Shown one piece after another: positions 1 to 9,007 of a stretch of 64,000 bases of DNA (the first letter of the stretch is position 1; each line of letters begins with the position of its first letter). Under the pieces are notes generated by a model. The model saw only the letters and a program-made list of their open reading frames with translations, had not been told where the DNA came from and did no database searches. Source of the stretch: CAZLGM01 sp964623625 (GTDB lineage Bacteria > Desulfobacterota > Desulfobulbia > Desulfobulbales > Desulfocapsaceae); the NCBI GenBank assembly GCA_964623625.1, contig CAZUUJ010000014.1, positions 1 to 64,000 on the forward strand, read 5' to 3'. A program made the translations under genes and the position numbers.

Positions 1-938
1 AGAATGTAGTCACCTCCAAATACCTGTTTGGCAACACCCTGTCACTGTTTGAGGACACATTCTCTTCCTGGGGCCTGCAAACCAGATACATCTCCATGAC
101 AAACCCTGCTGAGATTGATGAGGCCATAGACGATAACACGTGTGCCGTCTTTCTGGAGAGCATAACAAACCCGCAACTCGAAGTTGCCGATTGCGCTTCT
201 ATCAGTGACATCACAAGAAGCCGCAGTGTTCCCCTGGTGCTTGATAATACGGTAACAACGCCCTATCTATTTAACAGTAAACAGGCGGCTGTCGATATCG
301 AGATACTCTCAAGCACAAAATACATCTCAGGTGGGGCAACGTCTGTTGGTGGAGTGATCATAGACAATGGCACTTTTGACTGGCGGCAATCGGAAAAGCT
401 GGAGGCAAGAGCGAAGAAATATGGAAAGATGGCCTTGATCAGTGGTCTGAGACAAGAAGTCTACAGGAATGTCGGTGCCTGCCTTTCTCCCCACAATGCC
501 TTCCTGCAAAGCCTTGGCCTGGAAACGATGGGGCTGAGGATTGATAAAAGTTGTCAGAATGCGCTGCTCATTGCCGATTTTCTCCAACACCACCCGAAAG
601 TAGTGGATGTCCACTATCCCGGTCTTCAAAATTCGGCCTATTATTCGACAGCAACTTCTCAGTTTAACGATAAATATGGCGGCCTTCTCACCTTTGATCT
701 GGACAGTATTGAACATTGCTTTTCATTGATCAATCGTTTGCAGGTGATCAGGAGGGCGACCAATATCAATGACAATAAAACACTTATTCTTCACCCTGCA
801 TCTACAATTTTTGCGGAATACAGTGAAGAGGAACGGATAGTAATGGCAATACGGCCGACAATGCTGCGCTTATCCGTCGGCATTGAAGATTATGATGATC
901 TGATAGACGATCTAGAAAGGGGGCTTGACTCAATATGA
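1..938 (+). CDS. Cys/Met-metabolism PLP enzyme (MetY/MetZ-like sulfhydrylase or gamma-synthase), 5' partial
   Basis: The reading frame is open from the window edge (frame beginning at base 3), so the N-terminal part of the protein lies outside. The visible ~311 residues are a type I-fold PLP enzyme of the cystathionine gamma-synthase / O-acetylhomoserine sulfhydrylase family: the PLP lysine lies in the segment SSTKYISGG near bases 310-340, preceded by the LDNT motif, and the C-terminal small domain ends in the family pattern RLSVGIEDYDDLIDDL. Enzymes of this family place sulfide or a thiocarboxylate sulfur on an activated homoserine. The stop overlaps the start of the next gene (ATGA), so the two are co-translated. 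With the E1, TusA and JAMM genes downstream it is most likely a MetY-type homocysteine-forming enzyme; substrate choice cannot be read from sequence. Confidence 0.88.
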   Translation, partial: NVVTSKYLFGNTLSLFEDTFSSWGLQTRYISMTNPAEIDEAIDDNTCAVFLESITNPQLEVADCASISDITRSRSVPLVLDNTVTTPYLFNSKQAAVDIEILSSTKYISGGATSVGGVIIDNGTFDWRQSEKLEARAKKYGKMALISGLRQEVYRNVGACLSPHNAFLQSLGLETMGLRIDKSCQNALLIADFLQHHPKVVDVHYPGLQNSAYYSTATSQFNDKYGGLLTFDLDSIEHCFSLINRLQVIRRATNINDNKTLILHPASTIFAEYSEEERIVMAIRPTMLRLSVGIEDYDDLIDDLERGLDSI

Positions 939-1738
939 TGGATTTTTCACAGGAACAACTCGAGCGTTTCAGCAGGCACATCCTGCTCCAGGATGTTGGG
1001 GTGGAAGGGCAGTTAAAACTTCTACAGGCAAAGGTGCTCATTGTCGGTGCCGGTGGTCTGGGTTGTCCGACCGCACTGTACCTGGCTGCGGCAGGAGTTG
1101 GAACGATAGGTATCATTGACAGCGACACTGTCGAAATCTCAAACCTTCAGCGGCAGATTGCTCACTTTACCAAAGATATTGGTGTATCAAAAGTTGTTTC
1201 CGCAAAGGAAAAGATGCATGCCATCAATCCGGACCTTACAATCAACACCTACCAGGACAAATTGCTGGCAAACAATGTTCGCGAAATCATACGCGATTAT
1301 GACTTCGTCGTCGATGGCACAGATAATTTCCCGACTAAATTCCTGATTAACGATGCCTGTGTAATGGAAAATATTCCCCTGTCCCATGGCGGTATTCTCC
1401 GCTTTGATGGCCAGACCATGACCATTATTCCAGGCAAAACGACATGCTACCGCTGCTCCTTTAAAGCACCTCCGCCTCCGGAGGCGGTGCCCACCTGTTC
1501 CCAGGCAGGGGTACTCGGGGCTATTGCAGGGATGCTGGGTACTATTCAGGCGGCAGAAGCGCTCAAATACATAACCGGCGTCGGAGACCTGTTGACCGAC
1601 ACCCTGCTCTCTTTTAATGCCAAAACCATGGATTTCAGAAAGGTTAAATTGCATAAACAGGCCGATTGCCGAATCTGTGGCGAAAACCCTTCAATAACTG
1701 AGCTTTCCGACGCAGAACAGGCCGTTTGCGGAATATAA
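935..1738 (+). CDS. ThiF/MoeB/HesA-family E1-like adenylyltransferase (HcyF-like)
   Basis: 267 residues. E1-like enzymes adenylate the C-terminal Gly-Gly of a small ubiquitin-like sulfur carrier so that it can be turned into a thiocarboxylate. Seen: nucleotide-binding GAGGLG at residues 38-43, the acidic strand end IDSDTVEISNLQRQ, DGTDNF at 127-132, two zinc-type Cys pairs (C171/C174 and C245/C248) and a candidate catalytic Cys at C188. Length suits MoeB/ThiF without a rhodanese domain. It overlaps the preceding PLP enzyme by 4 bases. That neighbour, the TusA gene and the JAMM protease match the Wolinella HcyF setting better than molybdopterin or thiamin synthesis. The matching carrier (HcyS/ThiS-like) is not in the window; I expect it upstream of base 1. 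Confidence 0.88.
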   Translation: MMDFSQEQLERFSRHILLQDVGVEGQLKLLQAKVLIVGAGGLGCPTALYLAAAGVGTIGIIDSDTVEISNLQRQIAHFTKDIGVSKVVSAKEKMHAINPDLTINTYQDKLLANNVREIIRDYDFVVDGTDNFPTKFLINDACVMENIPLSHGGILRFDGQTMTIIPGKTTCYRCSFKAPPPPEAVPTCSQAGVLGAIAGMLGTIQAAEALKYITGVGDLLTDTLLSFNAKTMDFRKVKLHKQADCRICGENPSITELSDAEQAVCGI

Positions 1739-1913
1739 GACGAAAGAACAGCACAGAGAAATATCAGCTGAAATGTGTAGATGCGGAAGATGGATCTCAC
1801 ACCTGAAAAAGTAATGTCACATCAAAACAAATACAGTTTTTAATAAACGACCCCATTGCAAGTTGCAGGGTAGTAAACCCGAGCTACATAATTATAAAAT
1901 TGAGGAGTAGACC

Positions 1914-2147
1914 ATGATTAAAGAAGATTCTTCAAAAGATTGTCGAGGTATAGGCTGCCCAATGAATATGGTTCATGCCAAGGTAGGACTCTCCCATCTC
2001 AAATCGGGCCAGATTTTCAAACTGATCATTGATGATGGCCCCCCGATAAACAATGTACCGCGATCTGTGGAAAAAGAAGGCCATACCATTTTAGAAAAGA
2101 CGCAGTTGGACGATGGTAACTGGCAGCTTATGATCCAAAAGATGTGA
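1914..2147 (+). CDS. TusA/SirA-family sulfur carrier
   Basis: 77 residues. TusA-like proteins carry persulfide sulfur on a conserved Cys and hand it to biosynthetic partners. The N-terminus DCRGIGCPMNMVHAKVGL is the TusA signature, with C15 in the place of the sulfur-carrying CPxP cysteine (here CPMN) and another Cys at C10; the rest fits the two-layer alpha/beta fold. A strong ribosome site (GAGGAG) lies 6-7 bases before the ATG. A 175-base gap separates it from the E1 gene, so it may have its own promoter. A SirA/TusA homologue accompanies hcyF/hcyD/metY in Wolinella; here it may supply sulfur for thiocarboxylate formation or for the YcaO enzyme next door. Confidence 0.88.
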   Translation: MIKEDSSKDCRGIGCPMNMVHAKVGLSHLKSGQIFKLIIDDGPPINNVPRSVEKEGHTILEKTQLDDGNWQLMIQKM

Positions 2148-2201
2148 TCTGTATTCCTTTCAACTCATTCCCGGCTTTATACCACATTGTGTCATAAATT
2201 C

Positions 2202-2230
2202 TTGACAACAGGTTGCTCCTCAGGCATACT
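2202..2230 (+). promoter_or_regulatory. Candidate sigma70 promoter for the ycaO-JAMM pair
   Basis: A perfect -35 hexamer TTGACA (2202-2207) is followed after 17 bases by CATACT (2225-2230), four of six matches to TATAAT. The start codon of the YcaO gene is about 75 bases downstream. Position and spacing support a promoter, but there is no experimental evidence. Confidence 0.5.
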
Positions 2231-2306
2231 TTCTCGCGAATAAAAACAACAGACAACAATGAACAGAGGCAAATCATCTGTGTGAGAAAAATACCCTGGA
2301 AGCATC

Positions 2307-4121
2307 ATGAGTAAAACAACCCTAAGGCCGCCCAAGCCGGAACCGGTCAACTATGAAGATTGTTTTAAGAACTACACCTACGATCAGGATAAGGTCTGTA
2401 CTCCTGAGGAGACCATAGCTAACTTTAAAAAGAGATTAGATGAGATTGATCTTGAGATCTTGACGGATGTACAGCGTGTTGACAACGGCCGCCTTGCTAT
2501 CCCTGTCTATTTCAGTGTCTGCGGCAAGGAAGCTTATGAGGTGATCCGCAACAAGAAACAGATGGGCAAGGGCTGTACTGTGGCCCAGTCTCAGGCCAGC
2601 GCCTGTATGGAACTTGCCGAACGGTTCTCATTTTTCAGCTTCAAACAGAATCCAAACAATTTTATATTGGCAACCTATGCTGAATTGAAAGAAGAAGGGA
2701 TGCCGCTTTTGGAGTTGAAATATCTACTACAGTCGGTGCATGACGAACACACCTCAGAGGAAACTTTGGCCAAATTGATTGGAGATATTCCGATCAGGTG
2801 GGCCTGGGGAACGAACCTCAAGCGGAGGGAAGTCGTTCTTATTCCCTATTCGTGGTTTTATGCCATCAATGAGTTTAACGGTCCTTCTGCCGGCAATTCG
2901 TATGAAGAGGCAATTCTTCAAGGGCTGAGCGAGATTGTCGAACGGCATGTCTGTGCCGTCATCACCCGTGAACGGATTAAGGCTCCACGGATTGATCCCG
3001 ATTCCATTACCGACCCTGTAGCCGTTGATCTGCTTAAAAAATTTACCCGCCATGGGATTCAGGTTTATCTGAATGATTTCACCTTGGATACCGGCATTCC
3101 TACGGTTGGGGCCATGGCGATGGATCCATCAACCTTCCCGGAAGCGAGTGAAATTGTTTATACCGCCGGGACCACCCCGGAACCGAACAAAGCCCTTATT
3201 CGAGCATTGACTGAAGTTGCGCAATTGGCAGGCGATTTCAATACAAAGGCGAACTATGAAGCCAGCGGACTGCCTAAACCCATGTCACTAGATGAGATGA
3301 ATTATATTGTCAATCCAGGTCGTATGGTCAGGTTGGCAGACCTTCCCGACCACGGTGACAACAACATGAAGGTGGAGATCGATAACTGCCTGGCAGCTTT
3401 AACCAAGTTGAACATGGAGGTGTTTCTCATTGACATACAACATCCGGATTTGCGGATTCCGGCGATCTACACCATTGTTCCCGGTGCTCATTTCCGTGAG
3501 CGTTCTACGAACCGGAATGCCGGGTTGTTTGCCGCTAAACTGGCCCACGAACTCATCAGCAACCCCGATACCCAGATCAGGCAACTTGAGAAAATGAGTG
3601 AAATTCTCCCCCCCTCTTATTTCATCGAATTTTACTTTGGCAAAAAAAAGGCACAAATCGGCCTTTTTGATGAGGCGATAATGCACTTCAGCCGTTCTTT
3701 GGAACTCGATCCGGACGAAGAGGATATGCCGGTTATTTGCTCATTCATGGGTGAATGTCTGAAAGACATGGGAGAATTCAGAAAGGCATTGAAAGTTCTT
3801 CACTTGGGCGTTGAACACAATGATGAGCGGGAGGACCTTCATAACCTGCTTGGCTTTTGCTATTACAAACTTGAAGAATATGAAAGTGCCGTCACCCATT
3901 TTCAAAGATCAATCGAAGTTGACCCGTCCAAAGCGATTGATTATGCGAATCTTGGTGTCAACCTGCGTAAGCTCAACCGTATCGACGAGGCTGTCCATTA
4001 TTTTAAAATTGCCTTAGCAATGGAACCGTATCTGGAACTGGCCAGAAATCATCTGGATGAACTGCATGCGTTATATGGCCAGGTTGGTGACACGCCATCC
4101 AGTGACGTTGCGTCATGCTGA
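2307..4121 (+). CDS. YcaO-domain ATP-dependent enzyme with C-terminal TPR repeats
   Basis: 604 residues. YcaO proteins use ATP to activate an amide, making azolines or, with a sulfur donor, thioamides; E. coli YcaO is linked to RimO function. Seen: YcaO core at about 30-420, with E102, E105 and R106 in ACMELAERF, a second nucleotide/Mg-binding helix in SAGNSYEEAILQGLSEIVERH, and a third in LIRALTEVAQ. From about residue 440 the protein becomes TPR-like repeats (IGLFDEAIMHFSRSLELDP, KLEEYESAVTHFQRSIEVDP, LNRIDEAVHYFKIALAMEP). No precursor peptide or azoline-type dehydrogenase is nearby, so a RiPP role is not supported. The position between TusA and JAMM suggests a sulfur-relay role; the substrate is unknown. 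Confidence 0.87.
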   Translation: MSKTTLRPPKPEPVNYEDCFKNYTYDQDKVCTPEETIANFKKRLDEIDLEILTDVQRVDNGRLAIPVYFSVCGKEAYEVIRNKKQMGKGCTVAQSQASACMELAERFSFFSFKQNPNNFILATYAELKEEGMPLLELKYLLQSVHDEHTSEETLAKLIGDIPIRWAWGTNLKRREVVLIPYSWFYAINEFNGPSAGNSYEEAILQGLSEIVERHVCAVITRERIKAPRIDPDSITDPVAVDLLKKFTRHGIQVYLNDFTLDTGIPTVGAMAMDPSTFPEASEIVYTAGTTPEPNKALIRALTEVAQLAGDFNTKANYEASGLPKPMSLDEMNYIVNPGRMVRLADLPDHGDNNMKVEIDNCLAALTKLNMEVFLIDIQHPDLRIPAIYTIVPGAHFRERSTNRNAGLFAAKLAHELISNPDTQIRQLEKMSEILPPSYFIEFYFGKKKAQIGLFDEAIMHFSRSLELDPDEEDMPVICSFMGECLKDMGEFRKALKVLHLGVEHNDEREDLHNLLGFCYYKLEEYESAVTHFQRSIEVDPSKAIDYANLGVNLRKLNRIDEAVHYFKIALAMEPYLELARNHLDELHALYGQVGDTPSSDVASC

Positions 4122-4151
4122 GCATGATTGATTTAAAATGAGGAATTTTCA

Positions 4152-4571
4152 ATGACAATGCAGATAGAGGAAAAGATCCTGCAAGCCATGCTGGCCCACG
4201 GTCGACGAGAAGAACCTAATGAGGCCTGTGGATATCTGGCCTCAAAAGATGGCGTGGTAAGGCATCATTTTGAATTACATAATATGGATGCCGCTCCAGA
4301 TCACTATACTATGGATCCAAAGGAGCAATTTGCCACTATTCGGCAGATACGAGAGAAGGGATTACAGGTGGCAGCAGTCTATCACACCCATCCTGAAACT
4401 CCGGCCCGGCCTTCTGTGGAAGATATTCGACTGGCGCATGACCCCAATATGACCTACGTCATCGCCAGCCTGATGGCAGGGGTGGAGCCGGTCAAAGCCT
4501 ACAAAATTAAAAAAGGGAATGTCGAGGAAGTCCCGTTGAAAGTGATGGCACCCCAAAAACAGTCAACTTAA
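4152..4571 (+). CDS. JAMM/Mov34 (M67) metalloprotease, HcyD/Mec+-like
   Basis: 139 residues. Small bacterial JAMM proteases cut C-terminal extensions or amino-acid adducts from ubiquitin-like sulfur carriers (HcyD in Wolinella, Mec+ on CysO in Mycobacterium). The zinc signature is complete: E24 in NEACGYL, then H78-x-H80-P with S88 and D91 in HTHPETPARPSVED. The gene starts 30 bases after the YcaO stop with AATGAGGAATTTTC before the ATG, so it belongs to the same transcription unit. A protease for a thiocarboxylate carrier completes the set needed for carrier-mediated sulfur insertion into homocysteine or cysteine. Confidence 0.87.
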   Translation: MTMQIEEKILQAMLAHGRREEPNEACGYLASKDGVVRHHFELHNMDAAPDHYTMDPKEQFATIRQIREKGLQVAAVYHTHPETPARPSVEDIRLAHDPNMTYVIASLMAGVEPVKAYKIKKGNVEEVPLKVMAPQKQST

Positions 4572-5361
4572 ACACACATGAATCCTTGAACATCGGAGCT
4601 CAACACATCTCTGAACCCCATAGAAAAACCTACTTGTCAGATAGACCAAAACAGAGTTCAAATGACACACTTCACGCACGTACAGATACCATGACTCGTG
4701 AATACCCCTGGATCAGCCGTCATATCTCGACATATTTTAGCCTGCTCCGTAGACGATATGATAACTGCCATTCCCTTCATCACTTTTGCAATTTTCAACC
4801 GAAATTTCTTTATGTGACTATCTATGGTTCTATCGCTGATAATACGCTAATCCGGATAAATAGTATCAATGAGCTGGCCGGGTGAATAAATCCTGCCCGG
4901 CTGTTTATAGAAAGTGACAAAGAGTTAAAATTTAACAACTGTCAGTTCCAGGTCCGTTCCCGTTAAAAGAATTGTTTATCCGGACTCGTCCACGGTAACC
5001 AGGCCAGAAGATACCTGCCGTCCAGCCAGGACTGTCTAAACTCTTTCTGTCAGCACAGAAATTCTGGAAGTCATAGCCTTTACTAAAATACGACTTCACC
5101 GAAAGGAACAACTGAGCTGGAATTTACCGGTTCGGAAGAAATGGCGGGAGGTTTTTAAACTAAAATTTTTGTGAAAATCCCGAATTGTTAGCTTGGGTCA
5201 GCAAGGAAGTCAGTGATTTTATAAGCAAGATTAACGGTTAATGCTGTGTACGTGACACCTTGTCCAGCATTAACCTGAGCTTGAAATCCGGGGTGAAGCA
5301 GGCGGCATCCAACGTTGAATTCAGGCAAAAGCAATATACAAGCATTTGATATCGATCTGAC
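4572..5361. other. 790-base stretch with no convincing gene
   Basis: The only long open frame (4586-4885, plus strand) has composition and residue pattern unlike a protein family and no ribosome site, so I do not call it. A GC stem (GCCGGG ... CCCGGC) around 4876-4903 could be a weak terminator for the sulfur operon. Nothing else is recognisable. Confidence 0.5.
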
Positions 5362-5784
5362 CTATTTGTCCAGATCATCCATATCGGCCTGCCCGGATAT
5401 GCGGCGCCGGATATGGGACCAGGAGATGCCGATGGCCAGAACACCTGAAAATGCTATAAGCACCAGCCAGGTAATGATATCTTTATTATCGGTTGGCACC
5501 AATCCATAATCGACGACCAGCCAGAGCAGCGTACCGAAAAAGGCACAGGCCAGTGCCAGGCCGATCGGGCCAAGGGAGCGCAGGGTCGCCCGCAGGTAAA
5601 TAACCCAGAGAATAACAAGAACAACACCGCTGAACAGCAGCAGTACATCGGGGGTACCGCCTTTCTCCAGACTTTGTTTCAGCCAGCGGAAATAGGAATA
5701 GTCGCTGGGGTTGTATGTGGAAAAGACTAGGGTAAAGGCAACAAACAGCCGGACCAGGCCGTTTTTCCAAGTAAAGTTAGCCAC
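5362..5784 (-). CDS. Small polytopic membrane protein (DUF6524-like)
   Basis: 140 residues from a GTG start at 5784, chosen because AGGAG lies just upstream and the family-like N-terminus VANFTWKNGLVRLFVAF begins there; an ATG at 5817 would add 11 unlikely residues. Four hydrophobic helices are visible (around LVRLFVAFTLVFS, VLLLFSGVVLVILWVIYL, GPIGLALACAFFGTLLWLVV and IITWLVLIAFSGVLAIG) with a basic then acidic tail. The Pfam assignment is from memory of the pattern and moderate. Function unknown; it stands alone between a gene-poor stretch and repeat DNA. Confidence 0.68.
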   Translation of the reverse strand: MANFTWKNGLVRLFVAFTLVFSTYNPSDYSYFRWLKQSLEKGGTPDVLLLFSGVVLVILWVIYLRATLRSLGPIGLALACAFFGTLLWLVVDYGLVPTDNKDIITWLVLIAFSGVLAIGISWSHIRRRISGQADMDDLDK

Positions 5785-5806
5785 AGTTTTTCTCCTGAGT
5801 AAACAA

Positions 5807-5901
5807 CCACGCGTCAAACGCGTGGCTTTGATTCCCGGCGTAGCCGGGGAGCAAATGTGCGAAGCACTTATGTTTTAATGAGCAGCGTTATCCGCCGGCG
5901 G
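5807..5901 (+). repeat. Dispersed hairpin repeat, family C copy 1
   Basis: Starts with a perfect hairpin CCACGCG TCAAA CGCGTGG, then CCCGGCGTAGCCGGGG, then GAGCAAATGTGCGAAGCACTTATGTTTTAA-type sequence. The same order of motifs (CGGGAAGCAAAATGCGAAGCATTTAT and a CCGG-rich end) occurs inverted at 52219-52312. Such hairpin ends resemble IS200/IS605 or REP-associated elements, but no transposase is present. That link is inference. Confidence 0.55.
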
Positions 5902-5926
5902 TTTTCTACAGCTAGCGGGAAAACCG

Positions 5927-6190
5927 CTATGCAATAATAATTCTTGTTAGCGCATCGGGCATGACTCGATTCAACCTCCATTCAAACCGCTTAACTATTT
6001 CGTCCGAATACTCTGCAATAGAGAACCCCAATGTTTTGAGTGTGTCATTTTAACCTTTCAACCATGTCCCATCAACTCTTTCCTGGTACCAAACCATATC
6101 ATCCATTCCGCTCCCGGGGAGCCTGATTGTTGTTGAGTAGTTTTTCTGGTATACATCTGTTTTATAAGAAGACAATACACAACTAACCAT
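5927..6190 (-). pseudogene. Possible gene relic with an in-frame stop
   Basis: A single minus-strand frame runs 88 codons from an ATG at 6190 to a TAG at 5927, broken by one TAA at 6050-6052. Both halves look protein-like (for example WYQERVDGTWLKG before the stop; GFSIAEYSDEIVKRFEWRL after it), with few low-quality stretches. I do not recognise a family. It ends beside the family C repeat. It could be a decayed gene, two very small genes, or chance. Confidence 0.28.
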
Positions 6191-6207
6191 CTATTTTGGA
6201 TAACAAT

Positions 6208-6723
6208 ATGAAAGGATATGTACAGGTCTATACCGGTGACGGCAAAGGAAAGACAACAGCTGCCCTGGGAGTGGCGTTACGTGCTGCTGGAGCCGGTTAC
6301 CAGGTATTCATCGGCCAATTCATCAAGGCCGGGGAGTTCTCTGAGATCAAAGCGCTGCGCCGCTTCGACGATCTGATCTCAATCCATCAATTTGGGAAAG
6401 GACGATTCATCAAAACCACTCCCACCAAAGAGGATATCCAATCAGCTCGTATAGGACTGGCAAAACTCAAAGAGGCTGCCGGCTCAGGTGATTATCAGCT
6501 GGTTATTGTCGATGAGGGCAATGTGGCCGTTTCATGCCAACTCTTTCCACTCTCCGAGCTTGTTGAACTGATTGATGGACGCCACCCCGACACCGAATTG
6601 ATCATCACCGGCCGCGGAGCAAAACCCGAGGTAATAGACAAAGCCGACCTGGTGACTGAAATGCGACCGATCAAGCACTATTATGATCAGGGTGTTGCGG
6701 CCCGTGTAGGCATTGAGAAATAG
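6208..6723 (+). CDS. cobO: Cob(I)alamin adenosyltransferase, CobO/BtuR type
   Basis: 171 residues from the ATG at 6208; a TTG at 6196 would add four residues. The enzyme moves the adenosyl group of ATP to cob(I)alamin to make adenosylcobalamin or adenosylated corrinoid precursors. Seen: P-loop GDGKGKTTAALG (from about residue 10), the Walker B-like VIVDEGNVAV, and the family end motif ITGRGAKPEVIDKADLVTEM. Length is usual for the family (170-200). It stands alone with no cobalamin riboswitch that I can see. The several B12-dependent radical SAM proteins further on would use cobalamin, although not necessarily the adenosyl form. Confidence 0.92.
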   Translation: MKGYVQVYTGDGKGKTTAALGVALRAAGAGYQVFIGQFIKAGEFSEIKALRRFDDLISIHQFGKGRFIKTTPTKEDIQSARIGLAKLKEAAGSGDYQLVIVDEGNVAVSCQLFPLSELVELIDGRHPDTELIITGRGAKPEVIDKADLVTEMRPIKHYYDQGVAARVGIEK

Positions 6724-6892
6724 AACCAGCCCTCATTTGCAGTCCGCATCCGTTCATATTCAAGCCCTTTATCTGTCATAGATCGCTGGGAAGCTAAAGA
6801 GAGACATTCGTACAGAAAGGCTTGAAAGCTGTCGTTAACAGATTGCCAGGCATTTATGTTGTTGATTTAACTGTTTAATTTTCCACCATCTT

Positions 6893-8800
6893 TTGCCGGA
6901 TCAAATCGAAACTTGGGCGAAGAGCGTGAATAGAGCACGCATGCAGATGCTAGCTGGAACAAATAATCGTCAGACAGGACTATTGATTCGGAGCCTCTAT
7001 TTGTTCGGGCTCTTTCTATCAGGATCAATAATCGGATTCCTTGTGTGGGACCATGTTACACTTGCCTATACCAATCCCTATAATATTATCGGTCCGCTAT
7101 CCTTGTCACAGACCAACCCGAACAATGATATCGTTCGATTTATAATATATGTTTCAATCCCGTCTCTGCTCCTCTTCATAACCTATGTGCTGTTTGCACG
7201 AAAGCTTATACTCTGGAAAACCAACATAAAAGAGAGAAAAGGTGAAAAAGAGACTATTCCCTGCCTTTCTCCGCTCGTTATAGCTTTGTGCATCCTTATC
7301 TCGCTGACGACCCCGACTCATCATGCCAGCGGTCCGTTTGACTCCTATCACGAAGGTGAAAGCATCGGTCTTGCCACCTCATATATGGCCGGCAAAGTTC
7401 CTTATAAAGATTACGTCTTCTCCCATGGAGTATTTCTCGATCCACTTCGATCCGTTATAGCCTACAAATTATTTGGAAAATCGATAGGTGCCAGCAGGGC
7501 AATGATGTCTATTGTGAAAATTGTTTGCTATATTCTCTTTGGAATTCTCCTGCTAACCATCTACGGTGGAAACGCAACCTGGTCACTCATAACGCTTTTA
7601 CTTCTTTTCGGTCTCCTTCCTAAGCAGTCGTTTATCCTGCTGCCAAGAGAATTCATTACGTTCTCCTTCCTGATACTCCTGAGTTACCTGGGAAACCTGA
7701 AAAAAAATAGTTATTCGTTGTTAAAGATATCCGTCATCAGCTTTCTGCTTGCATTTATTCCGATATTCTCATTTGCCATATCGGTTGACCGCGCCTTTTA
7801 TATAACAGCATTGTATTGTCTCCTGTTGCCGGTACTTCCACTTATCTATTTTCGCAAGCAACAGTGTAGAACAAGGTACATACTCTTTTCCATCCTGGGA
7901 CTGGCTGCAGGTATTCTCTCTTTATGGCTTCTGTTAAAAGGCGGGTTTGCAGAATTCTTGGCATTTGTCTTCATTTATATTCCCCAAACAAAAGAGCTGT
8001 CGGACGGTCTCATCTTCACGGTGTCCGAGTATCGACCTTTAGCAATCATTACCGTTATAAGTGCCATGGGATTCTGGCTGTTGAGCAGACTGCTTATGAC
8101 ATTCTCCGATAAAAAAAGATATACATTGCTGTTTGCTGTTTTTATAAAAAAATATTTCTCACCGATTTTTATTTTCCTCATTGCTGTGTTTTGTTTCAGG
8201 AGTGCACTCGGCCGTTCGGATGTTGAACATATCCAGTACAGCTCTTTGCTACCCATCTTCGGATTATTATTCATTCTGATCCATTACTATTTTAGAAACC
8301 GGATCAACCGACGGTTATTTGAACGGATATCAACAACTATAGTAATAACTTGCTGTCTTTACTCCCTATTCCTGGTCACCAAAATCATTAACAACGATAG
8401 TCTTACCGAAAATTTCCCAATCGCTGCCAGGGACAGCCGTTTTATCCCGGTTGAATATAAGGAAACCATATCGTATCTCAAACAAAACCTTGGTGAGCAC
8501 GAAATGTTTATAACCCTTACCAGTGAAGCGTCATGGTACTATTTCCTAAACCAACCGTGTCCGACACGATTTCCGATTACCCATTTTGCCTCTTCGCAGT
8601 TTTTCCAAAATGAGGTTATTGAGACGCTTCGGCAAAAAAATATTCGTTTCATTCTCTACAAAAACAGCTATTGGGCCAATGCCATCGACAACATTTCCAA
8701 CGAACAACGATTACCCTTATTATACAGCTATATCCATAGTGCTTATAGCCCACACATAACTATTGATGAAAATGAGATCTGGCAAAAAAATATGAGGTAG
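6893..8800 (+). CDS. Large polytopic membrane protein, GT-C glycosyltransferase-like
   Basis: 635 residues with about 11-13 hydrophobic helices spread over residues 30-500 and a soluble C-terminal ~130 residues. The segment FDSYHEGESIGLATSYMAGKVPYKDYVFSHG (bases ~7340-7430), with an acidic pair after the first loop and a KxPYxDxxxxHG motif, resembles bacterial GT-C / PMT-like enzymes that use polyprenyl-linked sugars. No other glycan gene is nearby. The start is uncertain: TTG at 6893, or ATG at 6941 (MQMLAG); neither has a clear ribosome site. Function is a family-level guess. Confidence 0.6.
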   Translation: MPDQIETWAKSVNRARMQMLAGTNNRQTGLLIRSLYLFGLFLSGSIIGFLVWDHVTLAYTNPYNIIGPLSLSQTNPNNDIVRFIIYVSIPSLLLFITYVLFARKLILWKTNIKERKGEKETIPCLSPLVIALCILISLTTPTHHASGPFDSYHEGESIGLATSYMAGKVPYKDYVFSHGVFLDPLRSVIAYKLFGKSIGASRAMMSIVKIVCYILFGILLLTIYGGNATWSLITLLLLFGLLPKQSFILLPREFITFSFLILLSYLGNLKKNSYSLLKISVISFLLAFIPIFSFAISVDRAFYITALYCLLLPVLPLIYFRKQQCRTRYILFSILGLAAGILSLWLLLKGGFAEFLAFVFIYIPQTKELSDGLIFTVSEYRPLAIITVISAMGFWLLSRLLMTFSDKKRYTLLFAVFIKKYFSPIFIFLIAVFCFRSALGRSDVEHIQYSSLLPIFGLLFILIHYYFRNRINRRLFERISTTIVITCCLYSLFLVTKIINNDSLTENFPIAARDSRFIPVEYKETISYLKQNLGEHEMFITLTSEASWYYFLNQPCPTRFPITHFASSQFFQNEVIETLRQKNIRFILYKNSYWANAIDNISNEQRLPLLYSYIHSAYSPHITIDENEIWQKNMR

Positions 8801-9007
8801 TTAGGGCGTAAACAGACCGCTGTTAGAAAAGTGCCACAGAGAGCTGCTGATACTTATTGGAATTGCGAACCTTTCAGTTTCGAGGCTTTTTTTGCCGGCA
8901 ACTACAAATATTCTCTTTCGCAATCGATCTGATACAGTACTTTGAAAAACCAGTGGATTCAGCCATATTTGTAAGGTTACCAATGATTTTCAGTCGGGAT
9001 TGAAAAA

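Noticed and set aside
2307..4121. RiPP (azoline or lasso-type) cluster around YcaO
   Set aside because: No precursor peptide, E1-like fused cyclodehydratase partner, flavin dehydrogenase or peptide exporter nearby; the neighbours are sulfur-relay genes.
4586..4885. 99-codon plus-strand open frame
   Set aside because: No ribosome site, no recognisable protein pattern, composition like non-coding DNA.
5900..6207. Cobalamin riboswitch upstream of cobO
   Set aside because: I found no B12-box-like GCCACTG core or the expected conserved stems; the region holds a repeat and a gene relic instead.
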